DNA of 64,000 nt from Pseudomonas sp. PSB18 (GTDB lineage: Bacteria; Pseudomonadota; Gammaproteobacteria; Pseudomonadales; Pseudomonadaceae). Of the stretch, positions 56,457 to 64,000 are shown piece after piece. The notes under the pieces were generated by a model. The model made no database searches, was not told the DNA's origin, and worked only from the letters and a program-made list of their open reading frames with translations. The translations under genes and the position numbers were made by a program. Position 1 is the first letter of the stretch, and each line of letters begins with the position of its first letter. Location of the stretch: positions 186,001 through 250,000 of the forward strand of contig NZ_NOIN01000002.1 of assembly GCF_014596565.1 (NCBI RefSeq), in the 5' to 3' direction.

Positions 56457-57026
56457 ATGAAAAACGTCAGCCCCACCTACCTCAAGCATCATTTCCTGAT
56501 CGCCATGCCGCACATGGCCGATCCGAACTTCGCCCATACCTTGACCTACATCGTCGAGCACACGGCCAATGGCGCCATGGGGCTGGTGATCAATCGCCCG
56601 CAGGAGTTGAACCTGGCGGACATTCTCGAGCAGCTGCGCCCTGAGGTAGAGCCGCCCATCCTGTGTCAGCACGTGCCGATTTTCATCGGCGGGCCGGTGC
56701 AGACCGACCGCGGTTTCGTGCTCCATCCGTCGGGGCCGAGCTACCAGGCCACGGTGGACCTCAACGGCGTGTCGCTGTCGACCTCCCAGGACGTGTTGTT
56801 TGCCATCGCTGACGGTGTCGGTCCGGAAAAAAGCCTGATCGCCCTCGGCTACGCCGGTTGGGAAGCCGGGCAACTGGAGGCCGAACTGGCCGACAACGCC
56901 TGGCTGACCTGCCCGTTCGACGCCGACATCCTGTTCAACACCAGCAGTGAACTGCGCCTGGAAGCGGCGGCCAACCGCCTGGGGATCAACCTCAGCCTGC
57001 TCACCAGCCAGGCAGGACACGCCTGA
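56457..57026 (+). CDS. algH: UPF0301 protein AlgH/YqgE
   Basis: 189 residues of the YqgE/AlgH family: YLKHHFLIAMPHMADPNFAH, YIVEHTANGAMGLVINRPQ, PIFIGGPVQTDRGFVLHP and ALGYAGWEAGQLEAEL. Named for an effect on alginate in P. aeruginosa; the biochemical activity is unknown. The stop and the ruvX start share one base (TGATGG), so the two are translationally coupled. Confidence 0.94.
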   Translation: MKNVSPTYLKHHFLIAMPHMADPNFAHTLTYIVEHTANGAMGLVINRPQELNLADILEQLRPEVEPPILCQHVPIFIGGPVQTDRGFVLHPSGPSYQATVDLNGVSLSTSQDVLFAIADGVGPEKSLIALGYAGWEAGQLEAELADNAWLTCPFDADILFNTSSELRLEAAANRLGINLSLLTSQAGHA

Positions 57027-57463
57027 TGGCCCTGCGCCTGCTGCTGGGTTTCGATTACGGCACCAAACAGATCGGCGTCGCGGTCGGCCAGGTCGTTACC
57101 GGCCAGGCCCGCGAGCTGTGCACCCTCAAGGCGCAGAATGGCGTTCCGGACTGGAACCAGGTCGAAGCGCTGATCAAGGAATGGAAACCCGACGCCGTGG
57201 TGGTCGGCCTGCCGCTGAACATGGACGGTACGCCCAGCGACATGTGCGTGCGCGCTGAAAAGTTCGCCCGCCGGCTCAATGGCCGCTACAACCTGCCCTT
57301 CTATACCCACGACGAGCGCCTGACCACGTTCGAAGCCAAGGGCGAACGCCTCGAGCGTGGCGGGCAGAAAGGCAGTTACCGCGACAACCCGGTGGACGCC
57401 ATCGCCGCCGCCCTGCTACTGCAGGGCTGGCTCGATGCCAATAGCGCCCTGTTCGACACCTGA
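57026..57463 (+). CDS. ruvX: RuvX/YqgF RNase H-like nuclease
   Basis: 145 residues of the YqgF family: catalytic [45 protein letters not shown] and [16 protein letters not shown] with conserved acidic residues. It is thought to act on 16S rRNA pre-ends or as a Holliday junction resolvase. It overlaps algH by one base. Confidence 0.94.
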   Translation: MALRLLLGFDYGTKQIGVAVGQVVTGQARELCTLKAQNGVPDWNQVEALIKEWKPDAVVVGLPLNMDGTPSDMCVRAEKFARRLNGRYNLPFYTHDERLTTFEAKGERLERGGQKGSYRDNPVDAIAAALLLQGWLDANSALFDT

Positions 57464-57467
57464 TTTT

Positions 57468-57495
57468 GAAAGCGCCGCCAAGGCGCTTTCTTTTA
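57468..57495 (+). terminator. Hairpin between ruvX and pyrR, terminator or attenuator
   Basis: GAAAGCGCC (57468-57476), loop GCCAA, GGCGCTTTC (57482-57490), then TTTTA. The U tract is short, so it may be a weak terminator that lets through part of the transcript into pyrR. Confidence 0.7.
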
Positions 57496-57545
57496 GCGAT
57501 AGACCGGGCCTTTCACCACAGGCCCGGGAACCTGAAGGAGCCAGC

Positions 57546-58052
57546 ATGAGCCTGCCCAATCCTGCCGACCTGATCAGCCAGATGGCGATCCGTCTCACGG
57601 CACACCTGGAACAACGCGGCATCAGCGAACCGCGTTACATCGGCATTCGCACCGGCGGCGTCTGGGTCGCCCAGGCCTTGCTCGAGGAACTTGGCAGCCA
57701 ATCGCCGCTGGGCACCCTGGACGTGTCCTTCTACCGCGACGACTTCAGCCAGAACGGCCTGCACCCACAGGTACGTCCTTCGGCTCTGCCATTCGAGATC
57801 GAGGGCCAGCACCTGGTCCTGATCGATGACGTGCTGATGAGCGGCCGGACCATCCGCGCCGCCATGAACGAGTTGTTCGATTACGGGCGCCCGGCCAGTG
57901 TGACCCTGGTGTGCCTGCTGGACCTGGACGCCGCCGAGTTGCCGATCCGCCCGAACGTGGTCGGTGCGACGCTGACACTGGCCGCACACCAGCGGGTCAA
58001 GCTCTCCGGTCCCGCACCGCTGCAACTCGAACTGCAAGACCTTGCCCTTTAA
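57546..58052 (+). CDS. pyrR: PyrR bifunctional regulator / uracil phosphoribosyltransferase
   Basis: 168 residues of the type I PRTase fold. The PRPP loop is [20 protein letters not shown] (about 97-116), with the upstream [15 protein letters not shown] phosphate loop. In Gram-positives PyrR binds pyr mRNA; in pseudomonads it lies beside pyrB and is proposed to act in pyrimidine-responsive control, but the target is not visible here. AAGGAG precedes ATG 57546. Confidence 0.93.
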   Translation: MSLPNPADLISQMAIRLTAHLEQRGISEPRYIGIRTGGVWVAQALLEELGSQSPLGTLDVSFYRDDFSQNGLHPQVRPSALPFEIEGQHLVLIDDVLMSGRTIRAAMNELFDYGRPASVTLVCLLDLDAAELPIRPNVVGATLTLAAHQRVKLSGPAPLQLELQDLAL

Positions 58053-58076
58053 CTGCCCTTGTAAGAGTCCATCGCG

Positions 58077-59081
58077 ATGACGCCTCTCGAAACCAAGCGC
58101 CCGCTGCAGCTCAACGATCAGGGCCAGCTGCGGCACTTCCTGTCCCTCGACGGCCTGCGCCGCGAGCTGCTGACGGAAATCCTCGACACCGCCGACTCGT
58201 TCCTTGAAGTCGGCGCCCGGGCGGTGAAGAAAGTCCCGTTGCTGCGCGGCAAGACCGTGTGCAACGTGTTCTTCGAAAACTCCACCCGCACCCGCACCAC
58301 CTTCGAACTGGCGGCCCAGCGGCTGTCGGCGGACGTGATCACCCTCAACGTGTCGACGTCCTCGGCGAGCAAGGGCGAAACCCTGCTCGATACCCTGCGC
58401 AATCTCGAAGCCATGGCGGCGGACATGTTCGTCGTGCGCCACGGAGATTCCGGCGCGGCACACTTCATTGCCGAACACGTCTGCCCGCAGGTGGCGATCA
58501 TCAACGGCGGCGACGGCCGTCACGCCCACCCGACCCAGGGCATGCTGGACATGCTGACCATTCGCCGGCACAAGGGCAGTTTCGAGAACCTCTCGGTGGC
58601 CATTGTCGGCGACATCCTGCACTCGCGGGTGGCTCGCTCGAACATGCTCGCCCTCAAGACCCTCGGTTGCCCGGATATCCGCGTGATCGCGCCGAAAACC
58701 CTGCTGCCCATCGGCGTCGAACAGTACGGCGTGAAGGTCTACACCGACATGACCGAAGGCCTCAAGGATGTGGACGTGGTGATCATGCTGCGCCTGCAGC
58801 GTGAACGCATGACCGGCGGTCTGCTACCCAGCGAAGGCGAGTTCTACCGCCTGTTCGGCCTCACGACCGCCCGCCTGGCCGGGGCCAAGCCGGATGCCAT
58901 CGTCATGCACCCGGGGCCGATCAACCGCGGCGTAGAGATCGAATCGGCGGTGGCCGACGGCCCCCATTCGGTGATTCTCAACCAGGTGACCTACGGCATC
59001 GCCATCCGCATGGCCGTGCTGTCCATGGCCATGAGCGGGCAAACGGCCCAGCGCCAATTCGACCAGGAGAACGCCCAGTGA
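58077..59081 (+). CDS. pyrB: Aspartate carbamoyltransferase catalytic subunit
   Basis: 334 residues with the Pseudomonas-type N-terminal extension ([20 protein letters not shown]). The carbamoyl phosphate loop [26 protein letters not shown] and [13 protein letters not shown] are present. In pseudomonads PyrB forms a dodecamer with the inactive dihydroorotase encoded next. The stop overlaps the next start by 4 bp. Confidence 0.96.
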   Translation: MTPLETKRPLQLNDQGQLRHFLSLDGLRRELLTEILDTADSFLEVGARAVKKVPLLRGKTVCNVFFENSTRTRTTFELAAQRLSADVITLNVSTSSASKGETLLDTLRNLEAMAADMFVVRHGDSGAAHFIAEHVCPQVAIINGGDGRHAHPTQGMLDMLTIRRHKGSFENLSVAIVGDILHSRVARSNMLALKTLGCPDIRVIAPKTLLPIGVEQYGVKVYTDMTEGLKDVDVVIMLRLQRERMTGGLLPSEGEFYRLFGLTTARLAGAKPDAIVMHPGPINRGVEIESAVADGPHSVILNQVTYGIAIRMAVLSMAMSGQTAQRQFDQENAQ

Positions 59082-60349
59082 AGCTCAGCATTCTCGGCGC
59101 ACGCGTGATCGATCCGGCCAGCGGCCTGGATCAAGTGACTGACATCCATATCGATGCCTGCAAAATCGTCGCCCTGGGCGCCGCCCCGGCCGGTTTCGTG
59201 GCGGCCGAGACCCTCGACGCCCAGGGCCTGGTGGCCGCCCCCGGCCTGGTCGACCTGAACGTCGCCCTGCGCGAGCCTGGCTACAGTCGCAAAGGCAGCA
59301 TCGTCAGCGAGACCCGGGCCGCCGCCGCCGGTGGCGTGACCAGTCTGTGCTGCCCGCCACAGACCAAACCGGTGCTGGACACCTCGGCCGTGGCCGAACT
59401 GATCCTCGACCGCGCCCGCGAAGCCGGCAATACCAAGGTCTTTCCGATTGGTGCGTTGAGCAAAGGCCTCGACGGCGAACAACTGGCGGAGCTGATCGCG
59501 TTGCGCGATGCCGGTTGCGTGGCGTTCGGCAACGGCCTGAACAGCTTCCGCAATACCCGCACCCTGTGCCGCGCCCTGGAATACGCAGCCACCTTCGGCC
59601 TGACGGTGATCTTCAACTCCCAGGATCACGACCTGGCCGAAGGTGGCCTGGCCCACGAAGGCCCGACCGCCAGCTTCCTTGGCCTGCCGGGCATACCGGA
59701 GACCGCCGAGACCGTGGCCCTGGCCCGTGACCTGTTGCTGGTGGAGCAAAGCGGTGTGCGCGCGCACTTCAGCCAGCTGACCAGCGCCCGCGGCGCGGCG
59801 CTGATCGCCCAGGCCCAGGCCCGCGGCTTGCCGGTAACCGCCGATGTGGCGCTGTACCAATTGATCCTGACCGACGAAGCCCTGATCGATTTCAACAGCG
59901 TCTATCACGTCCAACCACCGCTGCGCACCCGCGCCGACCGGGATGGCTTGCGCGAGGCAGTGAAATCCGGAGTGATCTCGGCCATTTCCAGCCATCACCA
60001 ACCCCATGAGCGCGATGCCAAGCTGGCACCCTTCGGCGCCACCGAACCGGGCATCAGCAGCGTCGAACTGCTGCTGCCGCTGGCGATGACACTGGTGGAA
60101 GACGGCCTGCTCGACCTGCCGACCCTGCTGGCGCGCCTCAGCGCCGGCCCGGCCCAGGCACTGCAACTACCGGCAGGGAAACTGGCAGTGGGTGCGGCAG
60201 CGGACCTGGTGCTGTTTGACCCGGCCGCCTCCACCGTGGCTGGGGAAGCCTGGCGCTCCAAGGGCGACAATTGCCCGTTCCTGGGCCACAGCTTGCCGGG
60301 ACTGGTGCGCTATACCTTGATGGATGGGCGGGTTACTCACCAGGCCTGA
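59078..60349 (+). CDS. pyrC': Dihydroorotase-like, catalytically inactive PyrC' subunit
   Basis: 423 residues of the amidohydrolase fold. The metal-binding D-x-H-x-H-x-R motif is replaced: [10 protein letters not shown] has Asn61 and Ala63 where the two His should be. Later fold segments ([26 protein letters not shown]) remain. It is a structural partner needed for aspartate transcarbamoylase assembly, and another gene must supply real dihydroorotase. Coupled to pyrB by the 4-bp ATGA overlap. Confidence 0.93.
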   Translation: MKLSILGARVIDPASGLDQVTDIHIDACKIVALGAAPAGFVAAETLDAQGLVAAPGLVDLNVALREPGYSRKGSIVSETRAAAAGGVTSLCCPPQTKPVLDTSAVAELILDRAREAGNTKVFPIGALSKGLDGEQLAELIALRDAGCVAFGNGLNSFRNTRTLCRALEYAATFGLTVIFNSQDHDLAEGGLAHEGPTASFLGLPGIPETAETVALARDLLLVEQSGVRAHFSQLTSARGAALIAQAQARGLPVTADVALYQLILTDEALIDFNSVYHVQPPLRTRADRDGLREAVKSGVISAISSHHQPHERDAKLAPFGATEPGISSVELLLPLAMTLVEDGLLDLPTLLARLSAGPAQALQLPAGKLAVGAAADLVLFDPAASTVAGEAWRSKGDNCPFLGHSLPGLVRYTLMDGRVTHQA

Positions 60350-60363
60350 CACCGCGTCGCGCC

Positions 60364-60459
60364 CATCGCGAGCAGGCTCGCTCCCACATTGGATTTCAGG
60401 TACTCACACAATCTGTGCGCGCTGAAGATCCCTGTGGGAGCGAGCCTGCTCGCGATGGG
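60364..60459. repeat. REP pair (REPIN)
   Basis: Inverted copies at 60364-60389 and 60431-60459, between convergent genes. Confidence 0.87.
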
Positions 60460-60471
60460 AGCAACCCAGTC

Positions 60472-60900
60472 TTACTGAAAAGCCCCACGCTTCTGCGCAT
60501 TCCGAATCGAAACCTGGTCGTTCAGCGTCCAGAAGTCATACAGCACCCCCAGGAAGAACACCCCGCCCGTCAGCAGGTAGATGATCCCGCTGAGCCATTT
60601 GCCCTGATACATCCGGTGCACGCCGAACACCCCGAGAAACGTCAACAGGATCCACGCCACGGTGTATTCGATGGGTCCTGGGGTGAAGCGCAGATCCGCT
60701 TCGCGGTCCATCGCAGGGATCAGGAACAAATCGATCAGCCAGCCAATGCCCAGCAGGCCGAAGGTGAAGAACCAGATCGTGCCGGTGACCGGCTTGCCAT
60801 AGTAGAAACGATGGGCCCCGGTGAAACCGAAAATCCAGAGCAGATACCCGATGATTTTGCTGTGGGTGTCATGGGTAGCGTCCAGCTGATAGCTGTTCAT
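60472..60900 (-). CDS. Double-TM2-domain membrane protein
   Basis: A 142-residue protein with four hydrophobic helices organised as two repeated TM2 units: IIGYLLWIFGFTGAHRFYYG...GIGWLIDLFLIP and YTVAWILLTFLGVFGVHRMY...VLYDFWTLNDQVS. Each unit has the family's GxHRFY/HRMY and (W)LIDLF/YDFW signatures. Function unknown. ATG 60900 (MNSYQLDATHD) is used; the longer frame upstream is uninformative. Confidence 0.88.
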   Translation of the reverse strand: MNSYQLDATHDTHSKIIGYLLWIFGFTGAHRFYYGKPVTGTIWFFTFGLLGIGWLIDLFLIPAMDREADLRFTPGPIEYTVAWILLTFLGVFGVHRMYQGKWLSGIIYLLTGGVFFLGVLYDFWTLNDQVSIRNAQKRGAFQ

Positions 60901-61150
60901 AAATGGCCTCTTTTGCCTCGATAGATAAATTTGTTCGGACCTTTTGTGACTTTTGTGTGTCTTGCCGACAAGCGGTTCTTGGCACCTTGGGCGCAGCGAA
61001 GCCCCCGTATTCCGGGGGTTGTGTCGGACAATCGGGGCAAAGTGGCTCATTTTCAGGGGTTGCGCGCAGGATTCCGGATCGACAAACGGCCTCGGAATCA
61101 CTCAAAAAGCTGTTATAAAGTTGCGCGCTAACCTATAAGAGCCCTGCCTA

Positions 61151-61762
61151 ATGCGTCCATTTTTCAAGACATGGCTGACCATTTGCCTATTATTGCCACT
61201 GGCCGCCCACGCCACCAATCGTGAGCAACGTCTTCCCAACGTCAACGGCTACACCCCGAAATCCCATGTTTCTGCTCCGTCGAGAAAGAACAAGCCAAGC
61301 GTCCAGTACACGACCACGGGCAACAGCAAGCTGGTGCCGCCCATGGCGACCAAAGCGAGCAGCAACGTATTGAGCCGTGCCGTGAATGTACTGGGCACAC
61401 CTTATCGTTGGGGCGGCAGCAGCCCAAGTAAAGGCTTCGATTGCAGCGGCCTGGTGAAATATGCGTTCAACGACAGCACCTTCGACCTGCCACGCACTTC
61501 GAATGCCATGGCAGCCGGTCACGGTGAGAAAGTCGAGCGCAAGGACCTCAAGCCCGGCGACCTGATCTTCTTCAAGCTCAAGAGCCGCCGGGTCAACCAC
61601 GTGGCCATCTACCTGGGCAACGACCGCTTCATCCATGCGCCACGTCGCGGCAAGTCGGTGACCATCGACACCCTGAACAAACCGTACTGGGACACCCACT
61701 ACGTGGTTGCCAAGCGAGTGTTGCCGAAAGAGCCGGGCGGGATGCGGGTCGTCCAGCGCTGA
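61151..61762 (+). CDS. Secreted NlpC/P60 peptidoglycan endopeptidase
   Basis: 203 residues. Signal peptide MRPFFKTWLTICLLLPLAAHA, a polar linker of about 50 residues, then an NlpC/P60 domain: GTPYRWGGSSPSKGFDCSGL with the catalytic Cys, LKPGDLIFFKLKSRRVNHVA with the catalytic His, and HAPRRGKSVTID. It probably cleaves peptide bonds in murein stems in the periplasm. The stop is followed immediately by a long palindromic repeat. Confidence 0.92.
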   Translation: MRPFFKTWLTICLLLPLAAHATNREQRLPNVNGYTPKSHVSAPSRKNKPSVQYTTTGNSKLVPPMATKASSNVLSRAVNVLGTPYRWGGSSPSKGFDCSGLVKYAFNDSTFDLPRTSNAMAAGHGEKVERKDLKPGDLIFFKLKSRRVNHVAIYLGNDRFIHAPRRGKSVTIDTLNKPYWDTHYVVAKRVLPKEPGGMRVVQR

Positions 61763-61873
61763 TGATCGTTCCCATGCTCTGCGTGGGAATGCCTCAGCGG
61801 ACGCTCTGCGTTCGGCTCTCAGGGGACGCGAAGCGTCCCGGGCTGCGTTCCCACGCAGAGCGTGGGAACGATC
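61763..61873. repeat. Long palindromic repeat, GTTCCCACGC type (copy 2)
   Basis: The outer arms GATCGTTCCCATGCTCTGCG and CGCAGAGCGTGGGAACGATC enclose a second hairpin with GGGACGCGAAGCGTCCC. It sits directly after the endopeptidase stop and before pilT on the other strand. Related to copy 1 at 35057-35164, which also begins at a stop codon. Confidence 0.87.
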
Positions 61874-61883
61874 GGAAAACGCC

Positions 61884-62918
61884 TCAGAAACTATCCGGCG
61901 TACGCGCCCGCTCCCGCGCATGTTCCCGGCTGATCAAGCCTTTGGTCACCAGGTCCTTCAAGCACATGTCCAGCGTCTGCATCCCCAGCGAGCCGCCGGT
62001 CTGGATCGCCGAGTACATCTGCGCCACCTTGTCTTCGCGGATCAGGTTACGAATCGCCGATGTGCCCAGCATGATTTCATGAGCGGCAACCCGGCCGCCG
62101 CCGATCTTCTTGATCAGCGTCTGGGAAATCACCGCCTGCAATGATTCCGACAACATCGAGCGCACCATGGACTTCTCGTCCCCCGGGAACACGTCCACCA
62201 CCCGGTCGATGGTCTTGGCCGCCGAGGTGGTGTGCAGGGTGCCGAATACCAGGTGCCCGGTTTCGGCGGCGGTCAGTGCCAGGCGGATGGTTTCCAGGTC
62301 GCGCATCTCCCCCACCAGAATCACGTCCGGGTCTTCCCGCAGGGCCGAACGCAGGGCCGTGGAAAAATCCTGGGTGTCGCGGTGCACTTCGCGCTGGTTG
62401 ATCAGGCATTTGCGCGGTTCGTGAACGAACTCGATGGGGTCCTCGATGGTGAGGATGTGGTGATGCTTATGGGTGTTGAGGTAGTCGATCATCGCCGCCA
62501 GGGTGGTGGACTTGCCTGAGCCGGTCGGTCCGGTCACCAGCACCAACCCGCGAGGGGCCTCGGTCACTTTGCGAAACACCTCGCCCATGCCCAGCTCTTC
62601 CATGGTCAGGACTTTCGACGGAATGGTCCGGAACACCGCCCCCGCGCCGCGATTCTGGTTGAAAGCGTTGACCCGAAACCGGGCGACCCCGGGTACATCG
62701 AAGGAAAAATCGGTTTCCAGAAACTTTTCGTAATCTACCCGTTGCCGGTCGTTCATGATGTCGTAGATCAGCTCATGAACCTGCTTGTGGTCCAGTGCCG
62801 GCAGGTTGATCCTCCGCACATCGCCATCAACCCGGATCATCGGCGGCAGCCCGGCCGACAGGTGCAGGTCCGAGGCCCCCTGTTTGGCGCTGAACGCCAG
62901 CAGTTCAGTGATATCCAT
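61884..62918 (-). CDS. pilT: Type IV pilus retraction ATPase PilT
   Basis: A 344-residue hexameric ATPase that drives pilus retraction. Features: MDITELLAFSAKQGASDLHL at the N-terminus, Walker A GPTGSGKSTT, the Asp box ILTIEDPIEFVH, Walker B DPDVILVGEMRD and the His box HLVFGTLHTTSA, with the C-terminal AIRNLIRE motif. GAGGAGCGCT precedes ATG 62918. It is divergent from yggS. pilU, often directly after pilT, is not present next to it; a NlpC/P60 gene faces it instead. Confidence 0.96.
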   Translation of the reverse strand: MDITELLAFSAKQGASDLHLSAGLPPMIRVDGDVRRINLPALDHKQVHELIYDIMNDRQRVDYEKFLETDFSFDVPGVARFRVNAFNQNRGAGAVFRTIPSKVLTMEELGMGEVFRKVTEAPRGLVLVTGPTGSGKSTTLAAMIDYLNTHKHHHILTIEDPIEFVHEPRKCLINQREVHRDTQDFSTALRSALREDPDVILVGEMRDLETIRLALTAAETGHLVFGTLHTTSAAKTIDRVVDVFPGDEKSMVRSMLSESLQAVISQTLIKKIGGGRVAAHEIMLGTSAIRNLIREDKVAQMYSAIQTGGSLGMQTLDMCLKDLVTKGLISREHARERARTPDSF

Positions 62919-62973
62919 AGCGCTCCTCAATTCCAGTAGAATGCCGCGAACCTCAGACCGCTGGCGCTTCTTT

Positions 62974-63666
62974 ATGTCCACGATAGCAGACAACATCGCT
63001 CAGGTTAGATCGCGCATCCGCGCTGCGGAGCAAGCCGCCCACCGCGCCGCAGACAGCGTCCAACTGCTGGCGGTGAGCAAGACCAAGCCCGCCCAGGCCC
63101 TGCGTGAAGCCTATGCCGCCGGCCTGCGGGACTTCGGTGAGAACTACCTGCAGGAAGCGCTGGGCAAGCAGGCCGAACTGACCGACCTGCCCTTGATCTG
63201 GCACTTCATCGGCCCCATTCAATCGAACAAGACCCGCGCTATTGCCGAACATTTCGACTGGGTGCATTCCGTGGACCGCTTGAAAATTGCCCAACGCCTG
63301 TCCGAGCAGCGTCCGGACGGGTTACCACCGCTGAACATCTGCATTCAAGTCAACGTCAGCGGGGAAGCCAGCAAATCCGGTTGTACCCCGGAGGATCTGC
63401 CGGCCCTGGCCGATGCCATCAGCGCATTGCCACGCCTGACGCTCCGCGGCCTGATGGCGATCCCCGAGCCAACCGAAGAGCGCGCCGCCCAGGACGCAGC
63501 CTTCGCCGCCGTCCAACGTTTGCAAGCCAGCCTGGCCCTGCCGCTGGACACGCTGTCCATGGGCATGAGTCACGATCTCGAATCCGCCATTGCCCAGGGC
63601 GCCACCTGGGTCAGGATCGGTACAGCCCTGTTTGGTGCTCGCGACTACAGCGCCAACCAACCGTAA
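62974..63666 (+). CDS. yggS: YggS-family PLP homeostasis protein
   Basis: 230 residues of the PLP-binding barrel family (PLPBP/COG0325). LLAVSKTKPAQALREAY carries the PLP Lys, and FGENYLQEALGKQ, WHFIGPIQSNK, VNVSGEASKSG and MGMSHDLESAIAQG follow. It has no known catalytic reaction but stabilises PLP and amino acid pools. It shares a 55-bp divergent region with pilT, and proC follows 36 bp later. Confidence 0.95.
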   Translation: MSTIADNIAQVRSRIRAAEQAAHRAADSVQLLAVSKTKPAQALREAYAAGLRDFGENYLQEALGKQAELTDLPLIWHFIGPIQSNKTRAIAEHFDWVHSVDRLKIAQRLSEQRPDGLPPLNICIQVNVSGEASKSGCTPEDLPALADAISALPRLTLRGLMAIPEPTEERAAQDAAFAAVQRLQASLALPLDTLSMGMSHDLESAIAQGATWVRIGTALFGARDYSANQP

Positions 63667-63702
63667 GCCATGCCGACTCAACTCCTCAATCAAGGACCTG
63701 TC

Positions 63703-64000
63703 ATGAGCAACACGCGTATTGCCTTTATCGGCGCCGGCAACATGGCCGCCAGCCTGATCGGTGGCCTGCGGGCCAAGGGCCTGGACGCTGCGCAGATCCG
63801 CGCCAGCGATCCGGGTACCGAGACCCGCACCCGGGTGAGCAACGAGCACGGCATCGAGACCTTTGCCGACAACGCACAAGCCATCGATGGCGCGGACGTC
63901 ATCGTGCTGGCGGTCAAGCCGCAGGCGATGAAAGCCGTGTGCGAAGCCCTTCGCCCAAGCCTCAAGCCCGATCAACTGGTGGTGTCGATTGCCGCCGGCA
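63703..64000 (+). CDS. proC: Pyrroline-5-carboxylate reductase (partial, 3' end beyond window)
   Basis: The first 99 codons are visible: RIAFIGAGNMAASLIGGL is the NADPH Rossmann motif, followed by VIVLAVKPQAM and the family-like VSIAAG at the edge. The enzyme catalyses the last step of proline synthesis. The start ATG 63703 follows AAGGACCTGTC. The gene continues past position 64000. yggS-proC is the usual Pseudomonas order. Confidence 0.93.
   Translation, partial: MSNTRIAFIGAGNMAASLIGGLRAKGLDAAQIRASDPGTETRTRVSNEHGIETFADNAQAIDGADVIVLAVKPQAMKAVCEALRPSLKPDQLVVSIAAG

Overview
The window is a stretch of Pseudomonas chromosome, most likely from the P. fluorescens species complex. Three things point there. 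The gene order matches the known Pseudomonas core blocks tkt-epd-pgk-fba, metK, ahcY-metF, bioA-rsmE and chp/pil-gshB-tonB-algH-ruvX-pyrR-pyrB-pyrC'-pilT-yggS-proC. Coding is dense with GC-rich third positions. Many intergenic gaps hold the paired REP palindromes (GTGGGAGCGAGCCTGCTCGC type) common in this group. No rRNA, tRNA, insertion sequence, prophage or CRISPR array was seen. The assignment rests on reading the sequence and on remembered synteny; no database search was run.

Layout. Positions 1-6,440 hold a central carbon operon on the minus strand: tkt, epd, pgk, two small lipoproteins and fba. Positions 6,630-8,954 hold an ArsR-methyltransferase fusion regulator with metK, behind a perfect palindrome. 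Positions 9.0-18.0 kb are mixed housekeeping and transport: a LysE exporter, secreted-looking DNA ligase LigB, a DUF1090 protein, a c'-type cytochrome, MltA, a MAPEG protein, a DMT transporter, an MFS exporter, an FNT channel and an acyl-CoA thioesterase. Positions 18.15-20.8 kb carry ahcY behind an S-adenosylhomocysteine riboswitch, then metF. Together with metK these genes run the SAM/SAH/methionine cycle. Positions 20.9-30.1 kb hold an orphan binding protein, RhlE, YceI with cytochrome b561, a newly noted 51-residue lipoprotein, an FAD amine oxidase with a histone-like tail, bioA and rsmE.

Positions 30.2-33.4 kb form an amino acid module: binding protein, DadA-like oxidase and divergent LysR regulator. 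An HlyIII protein follows. Positions 34.1-42.5 kb are a complete malonate decarboxylase locus (mdcABCDEGH, madLM, and mdcR convergent at the far end), with a TTAC-N7-GTAA candidate operator upstream of mdcA. Positions 42.5-43.9 kb are an accessory islet: two REP pairs, a HEPN protein and an HTH-nucleotidyltransferase fusion whose promoter holds two nested dyads 21 bp apart. This looks like a self-regulated MNT-HEPN toxin-antitoxin pair. It is the least conventional part of the window.

Positions 43.9-54.1 kb are the Pil-Chp chemosensory operon (pilGHIJ, chpA, chpC), lacking pilK and chpB at this locus. Positions 54.3-64.0 kb hold gshB, tonB, algH, ruvX, pyrR, pyrB, a catalytically dead dihydroorotase, a double-TM2 protein, an NlpC/P60 peptidase, pilT (without pilU beside it), yggS and the start of proC.
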